The notes under the pieces were generated by a model that was not told the origin of the DNA, did not search any database, and saw nothing but the letters and a program-made list of their open reading frames with translations. A stretch of 64,000 nucleotides of DNA, taken from contig NC_084897.1 of NCBI RefSeq assembly GCF_958979055.1, forward strand, positions 26,558,128-26,622,127, given 5' to 3'. Within the stretch, counting starts at the first letter, position 1; each line of letters starts with the position of its first letter. A program made the position numbers and the translations under genes. This stretch comes from Alnus glutinosa (Eukaryota > Streptophyta > Magnoliopsida > Fagales > Betulaceae). Shown here piece by piece: positions 1-12,481 of this stretch.

Positions 1-216
1 ACATGATGTGTTTGAAAAGGACATGCCGGTTTATGTTATTATTATTATTACTATTATAATTGTGATTAGAACACCTCTTCATTAATATGTTATATTTGTT
101 TTGCAACTCCCTCATTTGAAATTCTAAGTTACCAGTATTTGTTGCAATAAAATGTACTGACTTTTGAAGAAGTGCAAAGAACTCCTTTTTGACTCTTCAA
201 TTCCACATTATTCCAG

Positions 217-3161
217 AGATTTGCTCCTTGACAATGCCAAGCAGCAGATTAAGAGCTTAGAAGTAAAGATTGTTTCTGCTAATGCTAGCCACCAATCAGA
301 TAAGGAAGCATGGGAAATGAACCTCCAAAATTTAGAAGAAACATGGCAACGTAAGATACATGCCAAGTCAAATAATGATGATTCTTACTTTCTTTTCCTT
401 TGTCTTTGTCCAATCCGTAGATGCATATCAATTAAGCATTTTTATAAAGTTACATCAATAATTTTACAGTCAGATGCGACGCAATACGGGCTCAAAATGA
501 AGCATCCTCTGGCCAGGATATACAAAAAGAACTAGATGAGCTCAAACTACGTTATAAAAGATTGAAGGTACCTTGTACCTTGTTGTTTTGGGGATTGGGT
601 TAATTGTTAGCATGATCTTGTGTTAATTGGATGCTTAACCTTGTAGGAAGAGCATGATTCATTTCGTGATCTTGCTGATAGAATGATTGAGGAGAAGGAC
701 AAAGAAATCTCTAAACTTCTTGATGATAAGAAGAATCTTCATCGATCTCTGGAATCAAGACCACCAACTGTATGTTCCTTCTTTTGTCTTCTTCAATAAT
801 TGTAAAATTTCACCTGATACTTATAATTTCCCATGACATGGTTTTCTATATTTCTAGTCCTTGCCCTGACATGGTGATTAATAATCTCAGGTTGATCACA
901 ATAATAATTACGACACAGGTATGAAGCCATTCTTGGTACCACTTATTAGCATTTGTATTAGTTAGATAAAAGTTGAAAGCTTTTCTGGATAACAAACTAA
1001 ACTGTTGGTTGGCTGCTGATGTCCTAACATATCCTTTTTCTCAAACTGGTATTATCAGCCACGGAAAAGCAGGATGCACAGAATTTAAGCACTACTGCAG
1101 CAGAACAGCAGATTCTGGTATAAACATGTCTTTTCTAAAAAATTCCGTTCTCATGTAAAAATGTAGTTTGTTGAGTCTCCAAAGGCATTTATTTACAATA
1201 GTTTTAGCAGGTAGCCACTCATTTATTTACAACAGTTTTAGCAGGTAGCCACTTCTATCTTAGAGAAGCAAGTTTCAGCCAGATCTGAAGGACAGATTTA
1301 TGTGCCTGAATAAATGAGCTGGTGTAGATAAAAACCCACACTAACTGGCAACTTTTTTTTTTTTTTTTTTTGGCTCCAATTTGTATGCCAATCCAGTGTC
1401 CCTGATATTTCCCCTCAACCTCTCTTGCTTCTACCTAGGCTTGCTTTATATCTTTATTAAATTTTGTATGCGTCACTTAATTGAAGTTTTTGTGGATAAT
1501 GTTCAAGGATCCATTAGTTACACCCTGAAAAATTATGGGTATCCCTTTGTAATTCAACATATTAGTGCCGGTTCACTTTTTCAATGGAGATGGACAATTC
1601 GCTGTGAGACTCGTATCATTTACCCATAGTTTTCTTTAATATGAGGGGATGCTTGATAATTGGTATATCTTCAAAATAATTTGTTTCATGCATTGCCTGC
1701 AAGTAGAAGGTTCAGGAACCATCCAAATATTTTGGTGATGGTTTTTCCTTTGAAACTCAGGTTTTAGCAAGGCAGCAAGCTCAGAGAGAGGAAGAGCTAG
1801 CTCAGTCGCAACGGCACATTTTAGCACTTCAAGTATGTCACATGAAGTCTAAATATCAAATTCTTTTTTCCCCACAGTTCAGTTTCTGATTTTTGTTTCA
1901 ATTCAGGAGGAAATTGAGGAGCTTGAACGTGAGAATCGTCTCCATAGCCAACAGGTATACATTTGTCTGAACTTTTGCATAGTGCAATTGTTTGTTTGTT
2001 CACTTAGTGTTAAAAACAAAGAGATGCTGGCTATCAAGAAACATTTCCATGAAAATGTTAGGTTGATGAATGGCCATTGAATGTTTATGAATATGTGGGG
2101 AAGTGGACTAAGATTGTTCATCCATGTGCCACAAAATCAAGGACTACTCATATATGAAGCGTTTTTGTTCAATTGTGTTCTGCTTTTTTTGTAAGAAGTG
2201 TGGGGAGGGGGATTTGGGCTTGCGTTAGTAGATCAGATTATTTTTTAGTTTATAATACAATTTTGAACCTAATAAGTGCAGGAAGCCATGCTGAAGGCCG
2301 AGCTTCGCAATATTGAAAGAGCACAGAAGAGGGATGGGGTAGATATGACGTACTTGAAAAATGTTATCTTAAAGCTTCTTGAAACAGGTATCTCAACGAA
2401 AGATTAGCTGTTACAATCGCAAAACTAATTGTTGAAGTCTACTTCCTTTTCTCAATGAAGTATCTAGACATTAGTGATATCAGAAAACTTTGGTACTTTT
2501 AATTATCATGACATTTTCCCAAAACAGGTGAAGTGGAGGCTCTATTACCCGTGATTGGGATGCTTCTTCAATTTAGTCCTCAAGAGGTGAAATTCTCAGT
2601 TTGTACTTGATGCTCCATTTTTTTGGTTATTCTGATTTAAGTCATGGTCTGTGTCTTTATTGTGCATATTGAAACAAGTCATGGTAAGCTGCTGCCCTTA
2701 AGATTGCATATGGATACCTGTCTAGCATGCGAAGATGGTAGCCTAGGGCCACAAAAGAGCATTGTTACAATTTACAAGTAATCAATCTGAACCTGTCATT
2801 TCACTTGGCTTCCTTGGGAGAAAACTTGACCAAAACTTCAGAACATTTAAATCAGATGAGCTGAGCAAGAACTAAATGGCCTATCTGTTGACCTTTTTCT
2901 AAGTCATGTATGTCATGTCTGACATAGTTTCAAGTGATGATGCTGCATTTCAGTTTATTATATTATATGCTAGAATGTGAATCAAGTAGACATTAGAAAC
3001 TTTTCTTAAAAGTGTGTCAATGAGGTTCAATACAGCATCTTCAAATGCAGATACTAAAGTGTCAACAAGCATACCACGCCTCTAGAGATGTTCCACCAAG
3101 CCCAGCAAGCGATACTTCGGGCTCTGCTCGCTCTCTTTTCTCAAGATTCTCATTTTCTTAA
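217..3161 (+). CDS. Golgin candidate GC3/GC4-type protein with GRAB domain, 3' part
   Basis: Golgi-associated coiled-coil tether; its C-terminal GRIP-related ARF-binding (GRAB) domain is expected to bind ARF-family GTPases on Golgi membranes. Exons read as 217-350, 470-567, 647-769, 891-918, 1059-1117, 1761-1832, 1907-1954, 2282-2387, 2528-2586 and 3051-3161, all with GT/AG borders and consistent phase, giving about 279 codons. Most of the visible protein is heptad-rich, charged and Gln/Glu-rich (coiled coil). The last three exons encode the conserved segment with motifs DMTYLKNVILKLLETGE and IGMLLQFSPQE, followed by KCQQAY and a Ser/Phe-rich C-terminus (FSRFSFS). The 5' end lies outside the window. 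The first exon border is uncertain: the frame stays open upstream to about 165, so the exon could start earlier. Family assignment rests on the recognised GRAB segment; whether it is GC3 (GDAP1) or GC4 is unresolved. Confidence 0.85.
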
Positions 3162-3558
3162 CAGTGGGTTAAATAGTCAGTGGATAATCTCACTGCAACT
3201 CAGCTGCAATGACGTTGGCCGCTCGCATGCAGATAGGGAAGTGCATGTTTGGCCTCAGTAAATGCTGTATTCTTTTTGTGACACTATATTGTTGCATGAT
3301 AAGGTTCAGATATTGTAAAGAACAATTAGAAGAGGGAATGACACACATCAAATATCAAGAGAGGGAGGAGAAATATTTTCGGTACTTTATTTACTCTTTC
3401 TGGAAGAAGTGTCATGAAGCCAGACAATTTTTATTTTTTTTCTCACAATTCAATGTTTTTCTTTCTTTTCACAATTCAATGTAAAGTATACGTGAGAATG
3501 ATACTATTGAGAAACAAGGCAATTCCCAGTGAACTTATTAATACAAATGGGATAAGGA

Positions 3559-3593
<35 letters not shown>

Positions 3594-4932
3594 GTATGTA
3601 TTGGCCCTATTGGGTGTCTTTTTATTTTTTTACTTTATATAACGACTCTTTCTTAGATTTTTTTTTTCTCCGTGATAAATTGAGTAATTCTATAAGTCTT
3701 TTTTGCATTCTTTTAAAAATGATGTGGCTTTTAAAATCACAATTTGATTAAAATTTAATAATGATTAAAATTGTGATTTTAAAAACCACATCATTAGTGG
3801 AGAGACACAAGATAGACTTATGGCATTACTTTGATAAACTCTCTTGTTGAACCAAGAGGACTTGACCTTGATAGAATTGGAATTTCCAAATTGAAATTGT
3901 GAGATTATATAAGACTCACTTGTTTGGGTGATCTAAAATTTATTTGGGCAAGTTGTCTCATACGAACTTTCTTACTAAATTGCTAGAAATCTCAATCTGT
4001 TCAAATTTCTAGCTATTTGGGTATATCAATGATGAGAGAGTGAGAGTCCATGTGAAATTTATTTCTTCAAATAAATTTTGAACTCTAAACCACCTGCCGA
4101 ACAATTAAGTTTTAATGAGGCTACCCAAATTAAGTAGTGTGAAGTCACCGAGAAATGTCAAATGTCAAATAAGGAGCGTGAAGTACATTGAGATTGTCGG
4201 CGTCATTTAAGGAGCGTGAAGTATGTACAGTGAGAAATGTCAAATGTTGTTGGAAGAAATTTTTGTCCCTCCGCTTTTTTTTTCTTTTTTTTTTTCTACA
4301 ATATGTTATTAACCATCATTCTGTTGTAGATAGCATTTTTCTTTTTTTCTAAGCTCTTTCTTTAGCTTCTCATATGTGAACAAACAATGAGATATTTCAC
4401 AATCTTGAAATACAAACAATCACACACGGTTGGAGCTATGAAGAATAGAGAAATATTAACAACAAACATGTTTGTTAAATTTTTTATCTATTTGCTGTAT
4501 TTTGTTTTCTATTTTTAAAATAGAAAAAATAAAAACAAAAAGGAGAACAAAAAACCATATTTACAAACATACACCTAAAGGTTTCTTTATTCTTTATTGA
4601 ATCATCAAAACTCAAAACAAGATATCCATATAACGATTTTGCAATTCAGTAACTCATGTAACATTGTAAACAGGAGCTTCTAACTCAACTCACCAATTTG
4701 CAAGACATTATAATAATCTAAAACCTAACCCACTAAAATTTCTGTTGCTGGACATGAACATCAACACCATCCCAGATCATTAGCCTGAAATGCAATCAAA
4801 ATACTAGCCCACCTTCAATCAACAACAACAAACAAAATAGCAAACAAGACCAAGACCAGAAACAACAAAATTGCTACAACGTCTAATAATTATCAGCCTC
4901 AGCCAACAAAAGCTTATGAGCATATAAAATCA
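3162..4932. other. Convergent intergenic region between golgin and PSAT genes
   Basis: Holds the 3' UTR of the golgin gene, with a (CT)n tract at 3559-3585, a MITE-like hairpin near 3682-3828 and AT-rich sequence. The likely 3' UTR of the minus-strand PSAT gene lies around 4570-4932. No coding potential recognised. Confidence 0.6.
3682..3828. repeat. MITE-like inverted-repeat element
   Basis: Perfect or near-perfect 28-bp arms at 3718-3745 and 3768-3795 flank a 22-bp loop. An outer pair of imperfect arms (about 3682-3699 and 3811-3828, sharing the core ATAAGTCT and its complement) extends the symmetry. The size (about 150 bp), AT-richness and nested arms suit a MITE. I could not fix a target-site duplication, so the superfamily is open. 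Confidence 0.55.
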
Positions 4933-6210
4933 TCAAGCATGCCTTGCCTGAAAATCCTTCATGAAAGCAACCAAATTCTCAACCCCAGCCAGAGGCATAG
5001 CATTGTATATAGAGGCACGCATGCCTCCAACCGACCTATGCCCCTTGAGCTGAATCATCTTCTCCTTAGCCGCCTCCTTCACAAAATCAGCCTCCAACTC
5101 CGGCTTCTCCAACGTGAACGGTACGTTCATCAACGACCTCACCGACTTCTCCACCGGGCTCCTGTAAAACCCATTGCTCTCGTCGATCGCCTTGTACAGA
5201 ATCTCAGCCTTCTTCTTGTTCTTCTTCTCAACCTCCACCAACCCACCCTGCTCCAACAAGTCCTCGAACACCAACCCACACATGTAGATACAATAACAAG
5301 GAGGAGTGTTGTAGAGCGAGTTGTTCTCTGCGTGGATCTTGTAGTCGAGCATGATGGGTGTGATCTCCTGGGCGTTCCCAATCAGATCTTTCCTGATGAT
5401 CACAATGGTGACCCCAGATGGACCCACGTTCTTCTGGGCCCCAGCGTATATAATCCCGAATTTCGACACGTCCACGGGCTTGGAACAGAAATTCGAAGAC
5501 ATATCCGCGACGAGAAGACCATTCTTCGGAGTTGGGTAGTCCTTGAACTCGACCCCGTGAATTGTCTCATTGGCGCATATATGCAAATACTTGGCGTCCG
5601 GACTCTGCTCCAGCCCCTCGAAGGCCGGGATTCTCGTGTACTTCTCCGATTTGCCGGACCAGATCACCTTGGGCTTAGAGTACTTCTGTGCCTCCTTGAA
5701 GGCCTTGTCGCCCCACGACCCAGTAACCAGGTAATCGACCGAGTCTTCGGGTTTAACCACGTTCAGAGGGATCGCGGCGAACTGGGTGGTGGCTCCGCCT
5801 TGGAGGAAGAGGACAGCGTATTCGGAGGGGATATCCAAAAGGGTGCGGAGATCCGCCTCGGCCTTTTGGATGATGGAGAGGAACTCCTTACCGCGGTGGC
5901 TCATCTCCATGACGCTCATGCCGGATCCGCGCCAGTTGTAGAGCTCGGACTGGGCCTTGAGGAGGACGTTCTCCGGCAGGATGGCGGGCCCGGCGGCGAA
6001 GTTGAAGACCCTATCTTGGGACTGGGTCGGCGTGTGGGTCAGTGGGCGCTGATCCTGGGTCTGGGCTGCGGTGGCGGAGCATTTGATTGAGATGGGCTTG
6101 GCGGGGAGGTGGAGAGTGTTGAGGTGGGTTATGGGGCTGATGGTGTTTTTTAGGAGGGGACGGTTGGGGTTCTGGAGGAGGAGTGAGTGGGGTGAGGTTG
6201 CCATAGCCAT
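4933..6210 (-). CDS. PSAT: Phosphoserine aminotransferase, chloroplastic
   Basis: PLP enzyme of the plastid phosphorylated serine pathway; it converts 3-phosphohydroxypyruvate plus glutamate to 3-phosphoserine plus 2-oxoglutarate. Single exon of 425 aa, the usual plant length. I start at the ATG at 6208-6210 (context ACCATGGC); the frame is open three codons further up, but only from a GTG. Residues 1 to about 65 are Ser/Thr/Pro-rich with few acidic residues, as in a chloroplast transit peptide. The mature part opens with FNFAAGPA, includes [13 protein letters not shown] and GGATTQF, and has the PLP Schiff-base lysine in [12 protein letters not shown] (K260). It ends with [18 protein letters not shown], the conserved substrate-binding segment. 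The CDS is GC-rich compared with its surroundings. A GA-repeat 5' leader lies just upstream at 6258-6272. Confidence 0.97.
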   Translation of the reverse strand: MAMATSPHSLLLQNPNRPLLKNTISPITHLNTLHLPAKPISIKCSATAAQTQDQRPLTHTPTQSQDRVFNFAAGPAILPENVLLKAQSELYNWRGSGMSVMEMSHRGKEFLSIIQKAEADLRTLLDIPSEYAVLFLQGGATTQFAAIPLNVVKPEDSVDYLVTGSWGDKAFKEAQKYSKPKVIWSGKSEKYTRIPAFEGLEQSPDAKYLHICANETIHGVEFKDYPTPKNGLLVADMSSNFCSKPVDVSKFGIIYAGAQKNVGPSGVTIVIIRKDLIGNAQEITPIMLDYKIHAENNSLYNTPPCYCIYMCGLVFEDLLEQGGLVEVEKKNKKKAEILYKAIDESNGFYRSPVEKSVRSLMNVPFTLEKPELEADFVKEAAKEKMIQLKGHRSVGGMRASIYNAMPLAGVENLVAFMKDFQARHA

Positions 6211-7531
6211 GGTGTTCACCGGTTCAGATTCGAGATCTCAGAGACCCAGAGTCAGAGAGAGAGAGAGAGAGTTTTGCAGAGCTTAACACGATACGATACG
6301 AAACAAATGATGGGTGGAAGGAATATTTATTGGAGATTTGAAGTGGGAAAGTGATATTGCCACCCAAAGAGATGTTGTTCAATGCTTGCTTTCAGGAGCG
6401 CCGAGCGTGGTTGGTGCCTGGTGGGAACTGGGAAGCTTTTAAGCTTTAGATTTTAGAAACGGTGTCGTTCTCAGTTCTCTGATGTTGAGAGGGTGTCTTT
6501 TTCTCACGGGTAGGTCAAAATATAGAACTGCCTTTGATTGATAAGTTTTTCTCACTTTTGTTTTTTTATTTTTTAAAACAAAAATATTAACAAGCAAAAC
6601 AAAATTACTTTCATAATTATGTCACATTAAAATAAAAAAATAACTAAAAACTTCTTCTAAAAAAATTAACAATCGGAGCTTAACTTGCCCAGGAAAAAAA
6701 GAAAGAGAAAAAGGTTCAAAATAGAAGCTAATAGTAATATATAAGTAAAAATATAGGCGTCTCTATTGTTCTAATTTTGAGAGGCTAATAATATAAGGCC
6801 TAAGATATATGATGAGGGGTATATACACAAAAATGCCTACCATATATATATAGCTTATAGTTGGGGTCTAAGGGTAAAATAGTAGGCTAAAAGTAAAAGA
6901 GTAATTTTAAGAATTATTCAAGATATCATATAGAAATAGATTAGGAATCAGAATTGTATTTCAACTCTCACTAAAGTATGCAATTGGTCTGTTGGCTGTT
7001 GGGTTTGGTAGGCAAAAAGTCACATCAGAGTTTAGATTAACTTTCCCAAGGTTTTTTTTGACAGCTCCACTTCTCTAGCCCCACTGATTTGAATGGGAGG
7101 GGTTCTGGTTAGTGTTTTTTTAGGGATATAATTGTCTTTTACTAGTGGGGGCGAAAAAGACAATTAACACAATATTTAACAGAAGAATGAAGGGAAATGA
7201 AATAAAAATTAATTTGTAAGAACATCCATAAATGAAACCAGCTCTCTTTACTGAAAAATGAAATATGATGTTTTCATCACATTATTGCTCAAGGGAGCAG
7301 CAATAGAAAGTACAATAATAATTTGAAGGGGGAAACAATGAATATATATGCTCACCCAATTAGAAACTTAGGAAAAAAACAACTCTATGGCTGTGTTGTG
7401 CCTACCCAAATTAGAACTTAGGTCAATTAATAATTCTCAATGCAACCCAAGTTGCCGTATGAGTATTCCCCACCCAACCAACCAACCCCCAATTACAAAT
7501 TCATGCAGTGTTAGTAGCTGTACATGCCCTG
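6211..7531. other. Intergenic: PSAT upstream region and cyclin 3' flank
   Basis: 6211-6520 is the leader and promoter side of PSAT, including a short (GA)n. The remainder is AT-rich with no open frame that resembles a protein. About 7250-7531 is the probable 3' UTR of the minus-strand cyclin gene. Confidence 0.5.
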
Positions 7532-10245
7532 CTATAGTTGGGTATCCAACAGAAAATTAGCCGGTTCAAATTTTGCAGTATACCCAAACTTAGATGTACA
7601 GTATTTCCTATGTACGCCTGTGAGTTTCCCTGTTGCTGCCTTTTGGTGGAAACCGACCATCAGTCTTGAGCATTCTCTGTGAGCAAGCAAAGCATAGCAT
7701 CTCATTGATCAAATGTTCATGTAAAAGAAACTCGAAATTCTAGTTGAGATGGTAAGAAACTCACAAGAGCTGATCTTCTGAGTAGCTGGTATGCCATTCA
7801 CAGGTCTTACTCCACTGCTTGAACCCATAAAGAGTACATTGAGCTGAATAGACTGCAGCAGCTGCTAATAAAGAAGGTGAAAACTTGAGCATTTCGTACT
7901 CAACGAGAGAAAGCTCAATCAAGAAGAAGGACAATTGCTCGAGCTTTTTGTCTGCTTGAGCAGCCTTGAGGAACCTTTGCATGAAAACATATGGGGTTGG
8001 AACTGACATGTTAAACTGCAATGTATTGAGTATCAAGCTCTCCTACAGGTTTATGAAGAGCTGAAGGTCAGTCACTTTGTTTAAAAAGTAAGTAGTTTGA
8101 ATCGTATGAAGTTGGCATAATCACAGCAAAAGAAAGTACCATTTCTAGAACCTCCTTCTTTGTGTAAGCTTTATCTGATATAAGGATCAAATCCCCGACT
8201 ATAGGAACAGAAACCTCCTCATATTTGCATGCTAAGAGCATGGCAACCAAACCGACCAACTGAAGTTTCTTTCTGACCATTGTTTGCTTGGACAAAAATC
8301 TGTCTATTAGACTAACGGTAAGGAACAATGTCTCCTTCATGAGGTCAAATTTGTCGTGGACCTGTGTTAATTCAAACAATCAGTACATTGCTCAAAATTG
8401 ATAGTAAACCAGAAACTCAATTATTGCCTTTTTAGGCATTGGTTTAGTAGAAGACATTATTATGTATACCTCAATAAGCCAGTCAATTAGTATAGACCTC
8501 ATCCTCTCATTAATGTCAACCTGTTGTCCCATATAGTTTGGTGAGACACAACTAAAACTCTGCAAAAAAAAAATTCTGGTGATTAGTAACCAAATTTAGG
8601 TAGAAATTGATGTTTTCCTTGTTAGTTACCGCATTTGTAATCATAATAGATTTTGAAAATTTAAAGCATATATCATAATATTCTCTTGGAATATTAATTT
8701 GGTAAATTCTGTCTGGAAATTCAATTAAAATGAACAATACAAGCAACTGAAAAATGATGGTGGTATCACAACCTTATATTCAAAATACATAATGGAGACA
8801 AAATTAATTATTATGACAAACATTTCAAGACTCCTAACTTAAATTAATTATTATGACAAACCTTATATACCAAAAGAACAAGCTTTAAGGGTAAAGGTGA
8901 AGGGTTTAGGGGTTCCTCAATTGTAAAAGATGGACATCATGACAACTATTATACATGTAACTTTATCCGGTGAAAGGGTAAGTAACTCAGTTTACCTCCA
9001 TTTTTCTGTAGTGGGCATAGAGATCTTCAATGTAGTCCACAACTGCGAGTGGATTCTTTGCATCACAGCTGTCAATATCCATGACAGGCTCTTCAACTAT
9101 ATCTTCCATTTCAACCTCCTCCTAACAATTTAGTATATCAATTACAACTTTGCAGATTGGTCAACTCAATTTTCAAAAAAAACAAATAACTGTTTAGAAA
9201 GGTAGATACCATCTCATGAGTTTCACTAGGCATCACTTCTGTTTGTTCTAAAAACATGGGCACTGGGATGTCTTCTTTAGGTGACTTGTGTTCCTCGTCT
9301 ACATATATGCAATCTCCAAATCCACTTGAGTTTGAAGCTGATGATGGGTTTGCCTTCTTAGTTTCCTGTTCGTAGTTAGAGCCAAGAAATCAATCAATCA
9401 ATCAATCCCAGCAGCACCCGAACATATGCAAGTTGGATCCATATTTTCTCATAGAAATTTGTGAGACAGAGAGAGAGAGAAGCGATACCTGAGGACAAGG
9501 TGGCTGCGCGTTTGCAATTTGTTGAGCAAACTTCCTAAATAACAAAGCATACCAAAGTCAAACTTCGAAAGCTTCATTCACTTTCAATTGGTTGATGAGA
9601 AATTCGAGGATGAAAGCAAAGAAAAGTTTGGATCATATGTCTTGTCAAAGTTTGTTTTCATCAAAAGCCAAGGAGATCTAAGGTTTAAATTTTAAATTAT
9701 TTTCTTTTTTGTCAGCTGCTAAAGAAACATAAAAGAAATTAAAGGCGACATTCTAAGTTTCTAACCTCGTAATTGGTCGATGCACTGGATCAGCCTGCTT
9801 CTTTTCACAGAATTCATGTTTTCTAAACAGTGGGAAAAAAAAAAAAAATCAGTTCCAATTCATGTTTTCTCAAAAGAGAGAACAAAAGCAAGAAACAAAA
9901 ATGTAACAAAACTGGAGAGATTATTGTAGCATCAAGAGAAGATTACTCTGACAAGCCTCTCTTATTGACAACACAAGGGTATGCTTGACCTCCCACTAAA
10001 CTCTGCTTAATAACGCTTAAAGCCCTTCTGGTCTGCCTAATCTCCTGCCCAAACTTTCTACTCCCCATCTCAAAACCTCCTATCATTCAAAAAATGAAAA
10101 AACCAGGTCAGATCTCGAGGTTTTCGAACCACATCCAATCTTAAATAGCCGAAATCTTAAGACTCGGCAGCGAGAATCAAACTTATTTACCTTGAAAATT
10201 TGTGGGCTTGTTCAAATTGGGATTGTTCTCGTCAGTAATAACCAT
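7532..10245 (-). CDS. CYCB2: G2/mitotic-specific B2-type cyclin
   Basis: Regulatory subunit of mitotic CDKs at G2/M. Ten exons on the minus strand: 10191-10245, 9947-10079, 9766-9822, 9489-9534, 9210-9365, 8996-9121, 8470-8559, 8140-8361, 7765-8042 and 7532-7676. They total 1308 nt, giving 435 aa, a usual length for plant CYCB2. Start is the ATG at 10243-10245 (MVITDENN). An N-terminal destruction box, RRALSVIKQ (residues 36-44), predicts APC/C-dependent degradation. The first cyclin box starts near [19 protein letters not shown] and contains [20 protein letters not shown] and ACKYEEV. The second includes [12 protein letters not shown] and SLLAAAAVY. The C-terminus ends FLLDTQL. All splice phases agree. 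Upstream MSA-type boxes fit M-phase transcription. Confidence 0.95.
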
Positions 10246-10424
10246 TTTCTTTGATTATCTGAAAGAACAATCAGACCAAAGAACAAAGTTAATCTACCTC
10301 CCAAGAATGTAGAAATGAAGGTGGGGGGGAGAAATATAGAGCTAAAAGTTAATAGACGAAAACAATAGTGGGGGGGGTATTTGTCTGCCAAAAGGCCCGT
10401 GCCCCCTTTACTTTTTTCAAACGC

Positions 10425-10502
10425 AACGGCTAGTGATTTCTGACCGTTGGATCATGGGTTTTGACAATACGGGACTTTCTCTCAATTTTGTCCTAACAAC
10501 GG
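10425..10502. promoter_or_regulatory. Cluster of MSA (M-phase specific activator) cores upstream of the cyclin
   Basis: AACGG cores occur at 10425-10429 (+), 10444-10448 (-, read as TCCAACGGTCA) and 10498-10502 (+). The middle one matches the full consensus YCYAACGGYYA, and the other two match AACGGYYA. They lie 180-257 bp upstream of the cyclin ATG. MSA boxes bind three-repeat MYB factors (MYB3R) and drive G2/M expression of B-type cyclins. The function here is inferred from position and match. Confidence 0.7.
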
Positions 10503-10668
10503 TCACTTGGTTGGCAATTGGCATGTGGCGTGCCGCATCTGATTTCAAAATTATATTATTGTTTTTGAGTTTGTCTAATGATTGGTCTAAATCGGACTTG
10601 GGTTCCCTTCGGTGTTTGCCTTTTTTAACCTTAATAAACCCAAATCCTTTCCCTACTTTGGACTCCTG

Positions 10669-10725
10669 ATTAATGCCAACTTTTTTTCTTTTTTTCTTTT
10701 TTTATAGATAATTAATGCCAACTTT
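10669..10725 (-). mobile_element. Ultra-short T-rich retroposon tail with 15-bp target duplication
   Basis: The direct repeat ATTAATGCCAACTTT at 10669-10683 and 10711-10725 flanks a 27-bp T-rich insert ending TTTATAGATA. Read on the minus strand this is TATCTATAAA followed by an A-rich run, as expected for a very short retrotransposed 3' tail. Confidence 0.5.
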
Positions 10726-11656
10726 GGATTGTGGTTGAGCAATAAATTTGGAGCTTTTATTACGATTCTCTTACAAACTCCTATGCTAATCTACTGTCCA
10801 CCCGACCCGAGTAGAACGTGATGCCACGCGGGTAAAAAAATTTAATAAACAAAATTTGACAGGTAAATTTAATTGTTTAATGAATGATATTATTAATGCC
10901 AAGTAAATTGTCCCACCAATTTGTAAGGAATATTTTTGTACTGCAAACTATAATACCTCTATCGGTGCTTTTGGTTCGTAAAATACCACGGGTATAAGGG
11001 TATTGCACGAATTTTTTGAGTTTTTTTTTTTTTTTTAAAAAAAATGGTTTAGTACAAAGCCTCAAACAAAAGTCTTGTGATTATCATAGTTTTTATTGTC
11101 AAATATCATCTGTCATCAGTTTTTATGTTCTTTTTATTGGAAGGAAATTAAGGGGGTATTTGGTAAAATGTCGAGAATTATGTTCATTTTTCCAATATTG
11201 AAAACTCTTTTTAACTCTCGGAAAGAGAAAAACAAGCTAAATTAAACTTTTGAATTATTGCATTATTTTATTGCTCACAGTAAAATTACTCATGAGCCCC
11301 TCAGGAAACATGCAATAATACTACTACTAGTGAGGGGCCAAATAGATCAGTGAGTTTGAAGAAGCATGGCCCCTCACATTATTTGACGGACCTCGGGAAT
11401 GTCAGTAATGCTGTAATGGTCTAAAAAATCTGTCTTTTGCCTGACTAGTTTTTCTAAAGGACCATGGCCCATAGTTGAAATATTTTATTGCATTCATGTG
11501 CAATGCACCTCTTTTGTTTTTTTATTTTTAATCTTGATAAAGCTTCAACGTAAACAGGAGCGTGTCATTTGGATGGATAGAGATTAAGGATATATTTGAC
11601 TTTGAGGTTTCAATGTGTGCGATTTAAAACATTATTTTAAAAAATGTAATTAATAT

Positions 11657-12481
11657 TTTGTTTGTTTTGACATAAAATAATTTTAAAATAATAATTTTAT
11701 TATTTTTCGGTGTTTGGTGGATGCAAAAATAATAGTCAACCGAAAAATGATTTCCGTTTGATCAAGATTACTTAGTAAATTTCGAAAAATTATTTACGCT
11801 TTTTAAGAGTATAAATCATTTTTCGAAGACGGCAAACGCATTCGACCCTTTTTAAACAACACAGTCGACCTTCACGTTCAAGCAGTCGACCACCACCGAA
11901 ATCTCGTTGGTGCCGAAATCCGACAATGTCTAGTCACTGTTGCCAGAATTCGGTCATCTTCGCCGAGATTCGGTTGAATTCGGTCAGCCCAGATTTCAAC
12001 AACCAAACTGGTAGTATTCTGGCCATCTGGCCGGATTCCAGCAGGCTAGCCAGATCTGCTAGAACTGTTGGATCCCGACGGGCCAGAGCAAGCTAGCCGG
12101 ATCTAGCCAGAACGGCCGAATTCCAGCTGTTCTGGCGGGAATCCAGCATAAAAAGGCCTACTTCAGGCCGTTCTGTGCCGGATTCTGGCAGTTTTGGCTA
12201 GATTACGACCATTTTTCGAAATCCGGCTACATTCGCCGAAATCCTGTTGGTCAGTGACGGAATCTCATCACCGGAGATTTTTATATTAATATTTATATGT
12301 TCTAAATAAATAAAAAATGATTTTTATAGGTTAATATGGTTGAATGAAAATATAAAAAATATTTGTAATTTTTCGTATGCACCAAACATCGAAAAATGTT
12401 TTCGACGAGAAACATTTTTCTAAAAATTGACTTTCCTGAAACTATTTTACGATAGAAACTATTTTCGTCAAAACAAACAAA
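11657..12481. mobile_element. Non-coding inverted-repeat element with GC-rich core
   Basis: Terminal 15-bp inverted repeats match perfectly: TTTGTTTGTTTTGAC at 11657-11671 and its complement at 12467-12481. An inner inverted pair, TTTTTCGGTGTTTGGTG (from 11703) and its complement with one mismatch (12380-12396), follows. The core (about 11880-12260) is GC-rich and made of short degenerate repeats around CCGGATTC and CTGGC. No open frame. The layout suits a non-autonomous DNA transposon; no convincing target duplication was seen, so the superfamily is open. Confidence 0.6.

Noticed and set aside
4939-6090. 383-codon open frame antisense to the PSAT coding sequence
   Set aside because: It lies wholly opposite a well-conserved gene with GC-rich third positions, which often leaves the antisense frame open. 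The product resembles nothing and has no splice or promoter context.
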